A stretch of 64,000 bases of DNA, taken from assembly GCA_910576325.1 (NCBI GenBank), contig CAJTIM010000010.1, positions 62,001-126,000 of the forward strand. Direction: 5' to 3'. Under the pieces are notes generated by a model. It was not told where the DNA came from. It searched no databases and was given only the letters and a program-made list of their open reading frames with translations. The translations under genes were made by a program, and so were the position numbers. Every line of letters begins with the position of its first letter. Within the stretch, counting starts at the first letter, position 1. The stretch comes from Clostridia bacterium. GTDB lineage: Bacteria > Bacillota > Clostridia > Lachnospirales > Lachnospiraceae. Positions 43,050 to 51,914 of this stretch are shown here, piece by piece.

Positions 43050-45428
43050 ATGAACGAGAAAGTATTAAAAACCTTAGAATATGACAAAATTATAGAACAG
43101 CTATCCCTTCTGGCGGGAAGCGACGGGGGGCGTAAGCGCTGTCTTTCCCTTGTACCCGGCTGCCGTCTTGACGAGATTAACCAGGCGCAAAAAGAAACGG
43201 ATGACGCACTGAAGCGTTTATACCGTAAGGGGAGCGTCTCCTTCTCCGGCGTCAGGGATGTGAAAGCTTCCTTCAAAAGACTGGAGATTGGCGGCTCCCT
43301 GAACGCCGCGGAACTTTTGCAGATATGCAGTCTTCTGGAAGCAGCCGGACGTGTGAAGCGGTATGCCCGAAGCGCAGAGACAGAAGGCGAAAACGAGGAC
43401 AGCCTTGATCCGCTTTTTTGGGCCATCGAGCCCTGTACCCCCTTATCTGCCGAGATACGAAGATGTATCTTGTCGGAGGAAGAGATCAGTGATGACGCCA
43501 GTCCGGAGCTTCGCCAGATACGCAGAAATATCCGTACTGCCAATGACCGTATTCACAGTACCCTGGCCGGACTGATCAACGGCTCCTCCCGCAGCTACCT
43601 GCAGGATGCTGTGATCACACAGAGAAACGGCCGTTACTGTGTTCCCGTCCGGGCGGAATACCGAAGCCAGGTCCCCGGTATGATACACGATCAGTCCTCC
43701 ACCGGTTCCACTCTGTTTGTGGAGCCTATGGCGGTTGTAAGGCTGAATAATGATCTGAAAGAGCTTCATTTAAAGGAACAGGAAGAGATTGAACATGTTC
43801 TGGAACGCTTAAGCGAGGAAACCGTTTCTTTTACGGAAGCCATTCTGCAAAATTATGAGCTTTTGACCGAATTGGATTTTATCTTTGCGAAGGCAGCTCT
43901 TGCAAAGAATATGAAGGCTGCCTGTCCCGTGTTCAATACCAGAGGGGAAATTCATATCAAGGAAGGACGCCACCCGCTTCTGGATGCGAAAAAAGTGGTT
44001 CCCGTAACCATTCGGCTGGGAAGAGATTTTGATCTCCTCATTGTAACCGGTCCCAACACAGGCGGAAAAACCGTGTCCTTAAAAACAGTGGGGCTTCTGA
44101 CACTGATGGGGCAGGCCGGGCTTCAGATTCCTGCCGCTCCTCATTCGGAGCTTGCCCTATTTGAGGATGTGTATGCGGATATCGGTGATGAGCAGAGCAT
44201 CGAGCAGTCCTTAAGCACCTTTTCCTCTCATATGACCAATATCATCCGTATTTTAAATGAGGCTTCGCTGAACTCACTGGTGCTCTTTGATGAACTCTGT
44301 GCCGGAACCGATCCCACGGAAGGGGCGGCCCTTGCCATCTCCATTCTCTCCCATCTGCACAAGATGGGGATTCGGACGATGGCTACTACCCACTACAGTG
44401 AGCTGAAGGTCTATGCCCTCTCCACACCCAGGGTGGAAAATGCTTCCTGCGAATTTAATGTAGATACCTTAAGCCCCACCTACCGGCTTCTGATTGGAAT
44501 CCCGGGCAAGAGCAATGCCTTTGCCATTTCCTCCAAGCTTGGGCTTCCCTCCTTCCTGATTGAAGAGGCGAAAACCCATCTGAGCGAGCAAAGCGAAAGC
44601 TTCGAGGATCTAATAGCGGATCTGGAGGCCAGCCGCAGAACCAGTATTCAGGAACAGGAGGAGATTCGTCTTCACAAGGAAGAGATCGAACGCCTCCGGG
44701 CCGCTCTGGAAAAAAAGCAGGAAAAACTGGAGGATCAGAGGGAACGCATTTTACGGGAAGCCAACGAGCAGGCCCGGAAAGTTCTTAAGGAAGCCAAGGA
44801 CTATGCGGATCAGACCATGAAGGACTTCCACAAATTCGGAAAATCCAATATCTCCGTAAGCGAGATGGAAGCCGAGCGCGCCCGCCTCAGGGAGCGGCTT
44901 CAAAAAACGGAGGAAAAGCTTTCTCTCAAAAAAGAACAGACGCCCAAAAAGCAGTTAAAGCCTTCGGATCTGCATCTGGGAGATTCGGTCCGCGTATTAA
45001 GCCTCAATCTGGAAGGCTCCGTATCCTCCCTGCCGGATGCAAAGGGAAATCTGTTCGTGCAGATGGGGATTCTGCGTTCCCAGGTCAAGCTTTCCGATCT
45101 GGAACTGATTGACGAACCGGTGATTACCGGAAAGAACTTCAGCAAAAGCGGCGCCGGAAAAATTAAGATGAGCAAGTCCGCCAGTGTCAGCACGGAGATC
45201 AATCTCATCGGAATGACGGTGGACGAGGCTCTGGCTCACTTGGACAAATACCTGGATGACGCTTCCCTGGCCCATCTTCCTTCCGTGCGCATTGTCCACG
45301 GTAAGGGAACGGGGGCTCTCCGAAAGGCGGTTCACACCCACTTAAAGCGTTGTAAATATGTAAAATCATTCCGATTGGGTGAATTCGGAGAAGGAGACGC
45401 CGGTGTTACCATTGCGGAATTTAAGTAA
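43050..45428 (+). CDS. mutS2: MutS2 family DNA-binding ATPase/endonuclease
   Basis: 792 residues. Canonical start MNEKVLKTLEYDKIIEQL, clamp/lever region, ATPase with Walker A TGPNTGGKTVSLKT (near residue 333), Walker B LVLFDELCAGTDPTEGAAL, a long coiled coil (about 520-620), a KOW-like segment and a C-terminal Smr domain (EINLIGMTVDEALAHLDKYL, RIVHGKGTGALRKAV). Related proteins suppress recombination or rescue collided ribosomes. There is no visible Shine-Dalgarno site before the ATG, unlike nearly all other genes here. It is divergent from the HtrA-like gene and followed by an OmpR-type regulator 15 bp downstream. Confidence 0.95.
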   Translation: MNEKVLKTLEYDKIIEQLSLLAGSDGGRKRCLSLVPGCRLDEINQAQKETDDALKRLYRKGSVSFSGVRDVKASFKRLEIGGSLNAAELLQICSLLEAAGRVKRYARSAETEGENEDSLDPLFWAIEPCTPLSAEIRRCILSEEEISDDASPELRQIRRNIRTANDRIHSTLAGLINGSSRSYLQDAVITQRNGRYCVPVRAEYRSQVPGMIHDQSSTGSTLFVEPMAVVRLNNDLKELHLKEQEEIEHVLERLSEETVSFTEAILQNYELLTELDFIFAKAALAKNMKAACPVFNTRGEIHIKEGRHPLLDAKKVVPVTIRLGRDFDLLIVTGPNTGGKTVSLKTVGLLTLMGQAGLQIPAAPHSELALFEDVYADIGDEQSIEQSLSTFSSHMTNIIRILNEASLNSLVLFDELCAGTDPTEGAALAISILSHLHKMGIRTMATTHYSELKVYALSTPRVENASCEFNVDTLSPTYRLLIGIPGKSNAFAISSKLGLPSFLIEEAKTHLSEQSESFEDLIADLEASRRTSIQEQEEIRLHKEEIERLRAALEKKQEKLEDQRERILREANEQARKVLKEAKDYADQTMKDFHKFGKSNISVSEMEAERARLRERLQKTEEKLSLKKEQTPKKQLKPSDLHLGDSVRVLSLNLEGSVSSLPDAKGNLFVQMGILRSQVKLSDLELIDEPVITGKNFSKSGAGKIKMSKSASVSTEINLIGMTVDEALAHLDKYLDDASLAHLPSVRIVHGKGTGALRKAVHTHLKRCKYVKSFRLGEFGEGDAGVTIAEFK

Positions 45429-45443
45429 GGAGACTGATTGATT

Positions 45444-46145
45444 ATGGTAGCAAAACAGAAAATTCTTATCGTAGACGACGATGCAAATATTGCGGAGCTT
45501 ATCTCCCTCTACCTTACAAAGGAATGCTTCGAAACCATGATGGTTCATGACGGGGAGGAGGCCCTGTCCGTATTCGACAGCTTTGGGCCGAATCTGATTC
45601 TTCTGGATCTGATGCTTCCCGGCATTGACGGCTATCAGGTCTGCCGGGAGATACGGGCCAAATCAGCCACTCCTATTATTATGCTCTCCGCCAAAGGGGA
45701 GGTCTTTGACAAGGTTTTGGGCCTGGAGCTTGGGGCTGACGACTATATTATTAAGCCTTTTGATTCCAAGGAACTGGTCGCCCGGGTAAAGGCCGTGCTC
45801 CGTCGCTATCAGCCGGCCAAGCCGGAGGCTCCCAAATCCTCTGCCAAGGTAGTGGAATACCCTGAACTGGTGATCAATCAGACCAACTACTCGGTTCTCT
45901 ACAAGGGCGTGCCTGTGGATATGCCGCCCAAGGAGCTGGAGCTTCTCTACTTTCTGGCCTCCTCGCCCAACCAGGTATTTACCAGGGAACAGCTTCTTGA
46001 TCACATCTGGGGTTATGAATATATCGGAGATACACGTACCGTAGATGTACATATCAAGCGTCTCCGGGAAAAGATCAAGGATCATCCTACCTGGAGCCTG
46101 TCCACCGTGTGGGGAATCGGCTACAAATTTGAAGTCAGAGGATAG
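45444..46145 (+). CDS. OmpR-family response regulator
   Basis: 233 residues from the ATG at 45444 (AAGGAG upstream). Receiver domain with IVDDDANIAELI, phospho-acceptor in LILLDLMLPGIDGYQ and Lys in YIIKPFDSKE. C-terminal winged helix (LELLYFLASSPNQVFTREQL, GDTRTVDVHIKRLREKI). Co-transcribed with the histidine kinase 7 bp downstream. The target genes are unknown; the adjacent DUF885 lipoprotein gene is a candidate. Confidence 0.94.
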   Translation: MVAKQKILIVDDDANIAELISLYLTKECFETMMVHDGEEALSVFDSFGPNLILLDLMLPGIDGYQVCREIRAKSATPIIMLSAKGEVFDKVLGLELGADDYIIKPFDSKELVARVKAVLRRYQPAKPEAPKSSAKVVEYPELVINQTNYSVLYKGVPVDMPPKELELLYFLASSPNQVFTREQLLDHIWGYEYIGDTRTVDVHIKRLREKIKDHPTWSLSTVWGIGYKFEVRG

Positions 46146-46152
46146 ACGCTTT

Positions 46153-47586
46153 ATGAAACATTCCCTCTATTTAAAATTTATATTAACGTATGTGGTATTT
46201 GGTTTCCTAAGCTTCTTTATCATTGCCACCTTCAGCTCGCAGATGACCCTGAATCACCTGACCTCCCAGAAGGCGGAAAGCTTGTATAAGGAAGCCAACT
46301 ACATCTCCACAAATTTTGTGCGGAGCTACTACTCCAAAAGCCAGGATGCGGATTCTCTCCGGGCCATTCACTCCCAATTTCAGGCTCTGGATATGTATCT
46401 GGGGGCTTCCATCTGGCTTTTGAACTCCGACGGCACCATACTGGTGGATTCGGATGCCGCCTTTTCCGAGAATACCGCCTCCGGCATGAGCGCCTTTGAC
46501 CCAACGGATATGGGGAACCGCTACTATGTCATCGGCAATTTCTATGACACCTTTGAAGAAGAGGTGCTTTCCGTTGCCGCACCCATTACCTATAACTTTC
46601 GGACACGCGGCTATGTTCTGATTCACATACCCCTGTCCTCCATTGAAGGGGAGCGGGATCAGATTCTTAACATCACCTATTTAACGGTTCTTCTGGTTTT
46701 CCTTCTGTCCCTTCTGGTACTGGCTGTTTTTACCTTTACCGTATACCGGCCTCTGATGAAAATTACCGAGGCCGCCCGGCAGTATGCCCAGGGAAATTTT
46801 AAATATACGCTTGAAATTTATGAGGAGGACGAAATGGGCCAGCTGGCGGACACGCTGAATTATATGTCCCACGAGCTGGGCGAGTCCGACGACTACCAGA
46901 AGAAATTCGTCGCCAATATCTCCCACGACTTCCGTTCTCCCTTAACCTCCATCAAGGGCTATCTGGAAGCCATCCTGGACGGAACCATCCCTCCGGAAAT
47001 GCAGGAAAAATATCTGAATACGGTCCTTATGGAGACAGAGCGGCTCAACAAGCTCACAAGCGGCTTACTGGCCTTAAATTCTTTCGACACCAAGCGAAAC
47101 CGTCTGGATATCACCAATTTTGACGTCAATGGGGTGATTAAAAATACCATCGCTTCCTTTGAAGGCCAGTGCCGGGAACGCCATATTACCCTTGAGCTTC
47201 TCTTTGACGCCAAGCAGCAGTATGTATCCGCAGATATGGGAAAGATTCAGCAGGTTATGTACAACCTCTTGGATAATGCCATTAAGTTCAGTCCCAACGA
47301 CTCGATTATAACCATCGAAACGACCCTGCGCCATGAAAAGGTCTTTATTTCCGTAAAGGATGAAGGAGTCGGGATTCCCAGGGACAGCATGAAGAAGATC
47401 TGGGAGCGGTTTTACAAGACGGACGCCTCCCGGGGCAGGGATAAGAGGGGAACCGGACTGGGACTGGCCATTGTGAAGGAGATTATCACCACTCATGGGG
47501 AGCATATCAACGCCATCTCTACGGAAGGGGTGGGAACGGAATTTATCTTTACACTTCCCCGTGTTCCGGAATCGGAGGATGCTTAA
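46153..47586 (+). CDS. Sensor histidine kinase (HAMP type)
   Basis: 477 residues from the ATG at 46153, since the longer frame overlaps the regulator. Two membrane helices (YLKFILTYVVFGFLSFFIIA near 5-25; about 178-200), an extracytoplasmic sensor of about 140 residues, a HAMP domain (YRPLMKITEAARQYAQGNFK), the His box FVANISHDFRSPLTSIKGYL and HATPase motifs (LLDNAIKFSPND, DEGVGIP, GTGLGLAIVKEI). All kinase motifs are intact. The stimulus is unknown. Confidence 0.94.
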   Translation: MKHSLYLKFILTYVVFGFLSFFIIATFSSQMTLNHLTSQKAESLYKEANYISTNFVRSYYSKSQDADSLRAIHSQFQALDMYLGASIWLLNSDGTILVDSDAAFSENTASGMSAFDPTDMGNRYYVIGNFYDTFEEEVLSVAAPITYNFRTRGYVLIHIPLSSIEGERDQILNITYLTVLLVFLLSLLVLAVFTFTVYRPLMKITEAARQYAQGNFKYTLEIYEEDEMGQLADTLNYMSHELGESDDYQKKFVANISHDFRSPLTSIKGYLEAILDGTIPPEMQEKYLNTVLMETERLNKLTSGLLALNSFDTKRNRLDITNFDVNGVIKNTIASFEGQCRERHITLELLFDAKQQYVSADMGKIQQVMYNLLDNAIKFSPNDSIITIETTLRHEKVFISVKDEGVGIPRDSMKKIWERFYKTDASRGRDKRGTGLGLAIVKEIITTHGEHINAISTEGVGTEFIFTLPRVPESEDA

Positions 47587-47643
47587 ATTATCTGTTAAGA
47601 CAGTAGAAAAATGCAGCAATGTTAAAGGAGGAGCCCACAGACC

Positions 47644-49395
47644 ATGAAAAAGACCACCAATCACACCCTTTGCAGGCGTACCATTGTCCTGCTTCTCACC
47701 CTTTCCCTGATATTCGCCTCTCTGACAGGCTGTAATTCCGGGAAGAAGGCGGCAAAAGCACAGGAGCGCTTTGATGCCTTTACCAATGAAGTTTTTGTTT
47801 CCGATATTACGGAAAATATTCTGAATCTCCACTGGACCCTGGCCTTCCCTGAAAATTACGGGATTGATGATTACAAAATATCCTTTGGCAGCTTTACCAA
47901 GGAATATGAGGAGGAATCCTACCAGGAGCTTCGTGATATGTTAAAGGAGCTGAAGGATTTTGATTACGATCTGCTGACGGAGGAGCAAAAGCTGATCTAC
48001 GATATTATGCTGACTTACGGGGAGGATAATCTGAAAACGGAAAAATACAGGCTCTATTATGATTATCTGTCTCCCACCAACGGAGTGCAGTCCTATCTGC
48101 CCACCCTCCTTGCGGAATATAAATTTTACAAAAAGCAGGACGTTGCGGATTATCTGGATACCTTGCGGCTGTTTCCGGAGTACTTTAAGGATCTGATGGC
48201 CTTTGAGCAGGAGCAGTCGGACAATGGATTTTTTATGCCGGATTTTGAGGCTGACAAGGTGATTGACCAGTGCCAGCAGTTTATGGAAGATCCGGAAAAT
48301 CACTATCTCATTGACAGCTTTAATCTGCGTCTTGATGAGACAGACTTCCTTACGGATGAGGAAAAGGAAAGCTATCGCAAGGAAAATGCGGATTTAGTAC
48401 AAAATACGATGATTCCGGCCTACGGTTATCTGGTGGAAGAGCTTGCAAAGCTGAAGGGCACCGGAGAAAACGATGCCGGCTTATGTTACTTTAAGGACGG
48501 AAGGGCGTTCTATGAGCTTCTTGTGCGGGATTCGACCGGCTCCGATAAGTCCGTGGAGGAGTTTGAGGACTTGATTCTGGAGAAGATGCAGAGTGATCTG
48601 GAAACCATCTGGGAGCTTTCTTTGGAGGACGAAGATTTTGACCGCATGATGGAGTGTCCGGTGGATCTCAGTGATCCCTATGCGGTTCTCAATCAGTTAA
48701 AGGAAGGGCTTGCCAAGGATTTTCCGGCTTCCGGCGAGCTGCCCTTTAAGGTGAGCTATGTTCCGACTTCTATGGAGGAGTATATGAATCCGGCTTATTA
48801 TATTCTTCCCCCTGTGGATTATCTGGAGAATAATGCTATTTATATTAATAATAAACATTCCAGTGATGATATCGAGCAGTTTGTTACTCTGGCCCACGAG
48901 GGCTTTCCGGGGCATCTGTATCAGACGACTTATTTTTACGGGAAAGAGCCTTCCCCTATCCGCAAGCTTTTCGGCTTCTCCGGGTACTCGGAAGGCTGGG
49001 GCACTTATGCGGAAATCTATGCCTACCGGCTGGCCGGACTGGATGATAAAATGCTTCAGCTGAATGAATTGAATAAGACTTATACGCTTGCGCTTTACTG
49101 CCTGACGGATATGGGCATCAACTATGAGGGCTGGACGCTTGAGGATACGGAGGAGTTCCTTGGTATTGATAAGGAAACCTGCCGGGAGATCTATGAAATG
49201 ATGGTGGAAGAGCCTGCTCTTTATCTTGCTTATTACGGAGGGTATCTTGAGTTTGTGGAGCTTCGGGAGAAGGCGATGGAAACCCTTGGGGAAAAATTTG
49301 ATTTGAAGGAATTTCATACCTTTCTGTTAGATATGGGTCCGGCTCAGTTTGAGATTATTGAGGATCGGATGGAGGACTGGATGGAAGGGCAGTAA
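47644..49395 (+). CDS. DUF885 family lipoprotein, putative metallopeptidase
   Basis: 583 residues. Signal peptide ending in LIFASLTGC with a lipid-modified Cys, then an all-helical domain. The motif THE-like LAHEGFPGHLYQTTYF (about 415-430) contains HExxPGH, with a later EGWGTYAE giving a possible third ligand. DUF885 proteins resemble zinc peptidases of the M2/M3-like helical fold; activity of this group is little studied. AGGAGG lies 12 bases before the ATG. It follows the two-component system by 57 bp and ends at a hairpin terminator. Confidence 0.88.
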   Translation: MKKTTNHTLCRRTIVLLLTLSLIFASLTGCNSGKKAAKAQERFDAFTNEVFVSDITENILNLHWTLAFPENYGIDDYKISFGSFTKEYEEESYQELRDMLKELKDFDYDLLTEEQKLIYDIMLTYGEDNLKTEKYRLYYDYLSPTNGVQSYLPTLLAEYKFYKKQDVADYLDTLRLFPEYFKDLMAFEQEQSDNGFFMPDFEADKVIDQCQQFMEDPENHYLIDSFNLRLDETDFLTDEEKESYRKENADLVQNTMIPAYGYLVEELAKLKGTGENDAGLCYFKDGRAFYELLVRDSTGSDKSVEEFEDLILEKMQSDLETIWELSLEDEDFDRMMECPVDLSDPYAVLNQLKEGLAKDFPASGELPFKVSYVPTSMEEYMNPAYYILPPVDYLENNAIYINNKHSSDDIEQFVTLAHEGFPGHLYQTTYFYGKEPSPIRKLFGFSGYSEGWGTYAEIYAYRLAGLDDKMLQLNELNKTYTLALYCLTDMGINYEGWTLEDTEEFLGIDKETCREIYEMMVEEPALYLAYYGGYLEFVELREKAMETLGEKFDLKEFHTFLLDMGPAQFEIIEDRMEDWMEGQ

Positions 49396-49425
49396 ATTTT
49401 ATTGTTCTGTTTCCGTAAATGGCAG

Positions 49426-49456
49426 CAGCCGGGAAGTGTTATATTTCCCGGCTGTT
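49426..49456 (+). terminator. Hairpin terminator after the DUF885 gene
   Basis: CAGCCGGGAA ... TTTCCCGGCTG stem followed by GTTTGC; the T tract is short, so termination may be partial. Confidence 0.55.
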
Positions 49457-49515
49457 TGCGGTTCCAATCAAAACCGTGATAAAAGCGCTCCCGTCCCACA
49501 GCTTCCGACAATTTG

Positions 49516-49944
49516 CTACCAACAGTTTATTTCATATGCAGAACAGTCCAGTTTATTCAAATCCATATCAACAATCACTGTCACCCTGTTGTGCAAGAGA
49601 TCAACTTCTGTCTCGAAAAAAACTTCCATATCCATCGGCGGACCGCAGCAAATAACGACACTCTTTTTCTTCGTCTCCGGATCAACTTCATACAGCATAG
49701 GAATCCCATCATCTTCCAATTCCCAGTATTGATTTGGTTTCAGCTCCGGTTTTGGTAATAACCGCATTTGAACTACCCAGTTTTTATTTTCGTTTCTAAC
49801 TGCCCGCATTTTCAAGCAATACTTTAACCATTTGGGCTGCTCTTCCATTGGATGCAGTTCTTCAAATTTTTTACATGCGGCAAATATGGACAAGTCACGG
49901 TCACTCTTTTGCTTGTCTCGATTATTTGATATCTCCAATGCCAT
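49516..49944 (-). CDS. Hypothetical protein linked to the RlaP-like pair
   Basis: 142 residues from an ATG at 49944 inside the end of the second nucleotidyltransferase gene (23-bp overlap). Not recognised. It has a charged N-terminus (NNRDKQKSDRDLS), a central KWLKYCLKMRAVRNENKNWV, then a beta-rich acidic C-terminal half (YWELEDDGIPMLYEVDPETK, RVTVIVDMDLNKLDCSAYEI). The overlapping arrangement suggests a linked function with the two nucleotidyltransferases. The region 49457-49515 after it shows no terminator by eye. Confidence 0.5.
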   Translation of the reverse strand: MALEISNNRDKQKSDRDLSIFAACKKFEELHPMEEQPKWLKYCLKMRAVRNENKNWVVQMRLLPKPELKPNQYWELEDDGIPMLYEVDPETKKKSVVICCGPPMDMEVFFETEVDLLHNRVTVIVDMDLNKLDCSAYEINCW

Positions 49945-50707
49945 CAACCCCCACCATCCTCAAAAATATCCCATCCAAAGCCTCCCACCCCGGATTCCTG
50001 TCATCCGCCATCTCCTTTGAAATCTGCCCGTATCTCGCAATTTCATCCTCAATAAATCGCTGAATCACCGGTATCCTTGGATTCATATCCCTCTCATCAC
50101 TCTCCGCCTTTTTCGCAAGCATCTCCCCTATCTTATCTGTCAGTTCGCCCGGAAGCTCCTGCTTGAGCAGTTCTTCAAAACGCACCGGAGGAACAGCGTG
50201 ATTATGCTCCACATACCGGCACGCCAGGAGCGGCCGCAGCGCATAGATGTACTTCTTATACCTTACCTCACTGCCTTGCAGATACTGCCTGTAAGTGCTG
50301 TTGGCCGTTCCATAATAGTGATAAAGCGCGGCCTTCTCGGAAAAATACTGTCCGCAGCACTCGTAAATCTCCTCCCATTCCTTAGTCGTTTTATAAACAA
50401 CCGGAGAATTTGCCCACTCAAAAATAACGGCGTTTCCTTTATGAAACTGAACGAGAGCCTTTCTCAAATCCCATCCGTTGATATCCAATACCTCATCAAG
50501 CTGCCACTCAATCACATCCCGCTTTTCCTGTAAACTCAGATAAGCCTCTTTCTCTCTCACATAGACAAATCTCACATCATAATCACTGTCGGGAGATTCC
50601 ACGCCCCAGGCCCGGCTTCCTGATTCCACCGCATAAAGAACCCGGACCCGTTCCTTCTTTTCAATCTCTGCAAGCTTTTCCCGGATTTCCCTTGCCACGT
50701 CTCTCAT
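49922..50707 (-). CDS. RlaP/COG3541-type nucleotidyltransferase, second of a tandem pair
   Basis: 261 residues from the ATG at 50707 with AGGGGG 6 bases upstream. The Pol-beta-type signature is VESGSRAWGVESPDSDYDVR (GS and DxD metal ligands), followed by YVREKEAYLSLQEKRDVIEW, which places it in the PF10127 (RlaP) group. RlaP proteins are predicted nucleotidyltransferases of RNA repair pathways; biochemical roles are mostly unproven. The gene overlaps the first copy by 47 bp. No RtcB ligase or release-factor gene, the usual partners, is visible in this window. Confidence 0.8.
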   Translation of the reverse strand: MRDVAREIREKLAEIEKKERVRVLYAVESGSRAWGVESPDSDYDVRFVYVREKEAYLSLQEKRDVIEWQLDEVLDINGWDLRKALVQFHKGNAVIFEWANSPVVYKTTKEWEEIYECCGQYFSEKAALYHYYGTANSTYRQYLQGSEVRYKKYIYALRPLLACRYVEHNHAVPPVRFEELLKQELPGELTDKIGEMLAKKAESDERDMNPRIPVIQRFIEDEIARYGQISKEMADDRNPGWEALDGIFLRMVGVDGIGDIK

Positions 50708-51725
50708 CAAATTCCCCCTCTATCGCTCTTAGATTTACATATTCCATTAATTGCTCAACAGCCTCCATATCCGGATTGTCCGGCAGGCGGCTATTTTGCG
50801 TCGCCGTATCCAGACGCTTTTCATAATCTCCCAGAATTTTATAAAACTCCCCGGAAAAGGTCTTATCTTCTTTCTGAAAATCCCCCCGCCGGATACTTTT
50901 CAGCAGTTCCAGATCATCTGTCCTGTGAGTCCTGATTTCCCCCTTTTCCAAAATGTCAATCGCCATCATAAAAAGGCGGATCAGATGCATGGCGTGTTTG
51001 TTCAGATGATTGTCATCCTTCTTTTTGTTGCGCTTGCCTATCTTGTCATAGTCCCGAATCACATGGTTCATGGCGCCGAGCATATTCTCATAGTCTCGTA
51101 AAGGCAGATGCCGGTAGTCCGCATCAATGAACAGCTCTGTGTCAAGCTCCGGGTTCTCTGACTTATCAATATAAATGTGAATCCTCCCCTTATCAAACAT
51201 ATCATTTTTCCGTCTGAAATCCTCCAGGGCATTTTTCACAGAATTAAAAATGTGCCGCTCCCGTTCCTGCTGGGGCATGGAGTCCCGGGCGATTGCATTC
51301 TGCAGCCTCCGAAGCTGTGCGCCTGCATATCCTCCAAAGGACTTCGCCGCCCTTTTTGACAGAAACAGACGCTTGTTTTCTAACAGCAATTCCCCCAGAG
51401 GCCTTTTAATCAGATACTGTTCCTCATCCAGCCCCAACATCTCAATGGTATTCGGATTACACTCCAGAAGAAGGCGGATAATCTTATTAAAGGAATAAAT
51501 CACCGTATCCGTATGAACATCCTCATACTGCTCAAAGCTGGTCAATCCCAGGAGATCCGAGGGCAGGTTCAGCGCAATCCCTCTGAAATCTATATCGCTG
51601 TCCTCACGATTTGTGCCGTAAGCATAGCTCCCCCCAAGGCCCAGAAGAATAATGCGGCCGCCAAGCCTTGGATTCGTCCTTAAAAAATCGTATTCCGTTG
51701 AATGAATTAGCTTCTTAAAATCCAT
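50661..51725 (-). CDS. RlaP/COG3541-type nucleotidyltransferase, first of a tandem pair
   Basis: 354 residues. Signature LLGLGGSYAYGTNREDSDID, a Pol-beta-like active site with GS and DxD, near residue 30. The rest is helical, with an insert rich in Lys/Asp (DKIGKRNKKKDDNHLNKHAM). It is longer than its neighbour by about 90 residues and only distantly similar to it, so the pair is an old duplication or two subfamilies. Weak AGGTAAAG ribosome site. The 190 bp between this gene and the aconitase stop hold no gene; an ACACCGG/CCGGTGT hairpin lies just after the aconitase stop. Confidence 0.8.
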   Translation of the reverse strand: MDFKKLIHSTEYDFLRTNPRLGGRIILLGLGGSYAYGTNREDSDIDFRGIALNLPSDLLGLTSFEQYEDVHTDTVIYSFNKIIRLLLECNPNTIEMLGLDEEQYLIKRPLGELLLENKRLFLSKRAAKSFGGYAGAQLRRLQNAIARDSMPQQERERHIFNSVKNALEDFRRKNDMFDKGRIHIYIDKSENPELDTELFIDADYRHLPLRDYENMLGAMNHVIRDYDKIGKRNKKKDDNHLNKHAMHLIRLFMMAIDILEKGEIRTHRTDDLELLKSIRRGDFQKEDKTFSGEFYKILGDYEKRLDTATQNSRLPDNPDMEAVEQLMEYVNLRAIEGEFDERRGKGNPGKACRD

Positions 51726-51914
51726 TTTCTTTACCTGTCAGTCTGATTGTCGCCAAACTCCAAAAAATACGCCTGAAATGGTCCCTGTTCGCTCCGCGGC
51801 CGGTAACCTGAAATGCACTAAGGCCGCCGGCCCGACAATGCTTTCATCCGGTACGGCAGCCTTATACTGATACACCGGCGCTGATACGGCTCCGCACCGG
51901 TGTAATATTAACAG

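Noticed and set aside
42959-43543. 194-codon minus-strand frame at the start of mutS2
   Set aside because: Antisense to the canonical MutS2 N-terminus, low-complexity Ser/Arg composition, no ribosome site.
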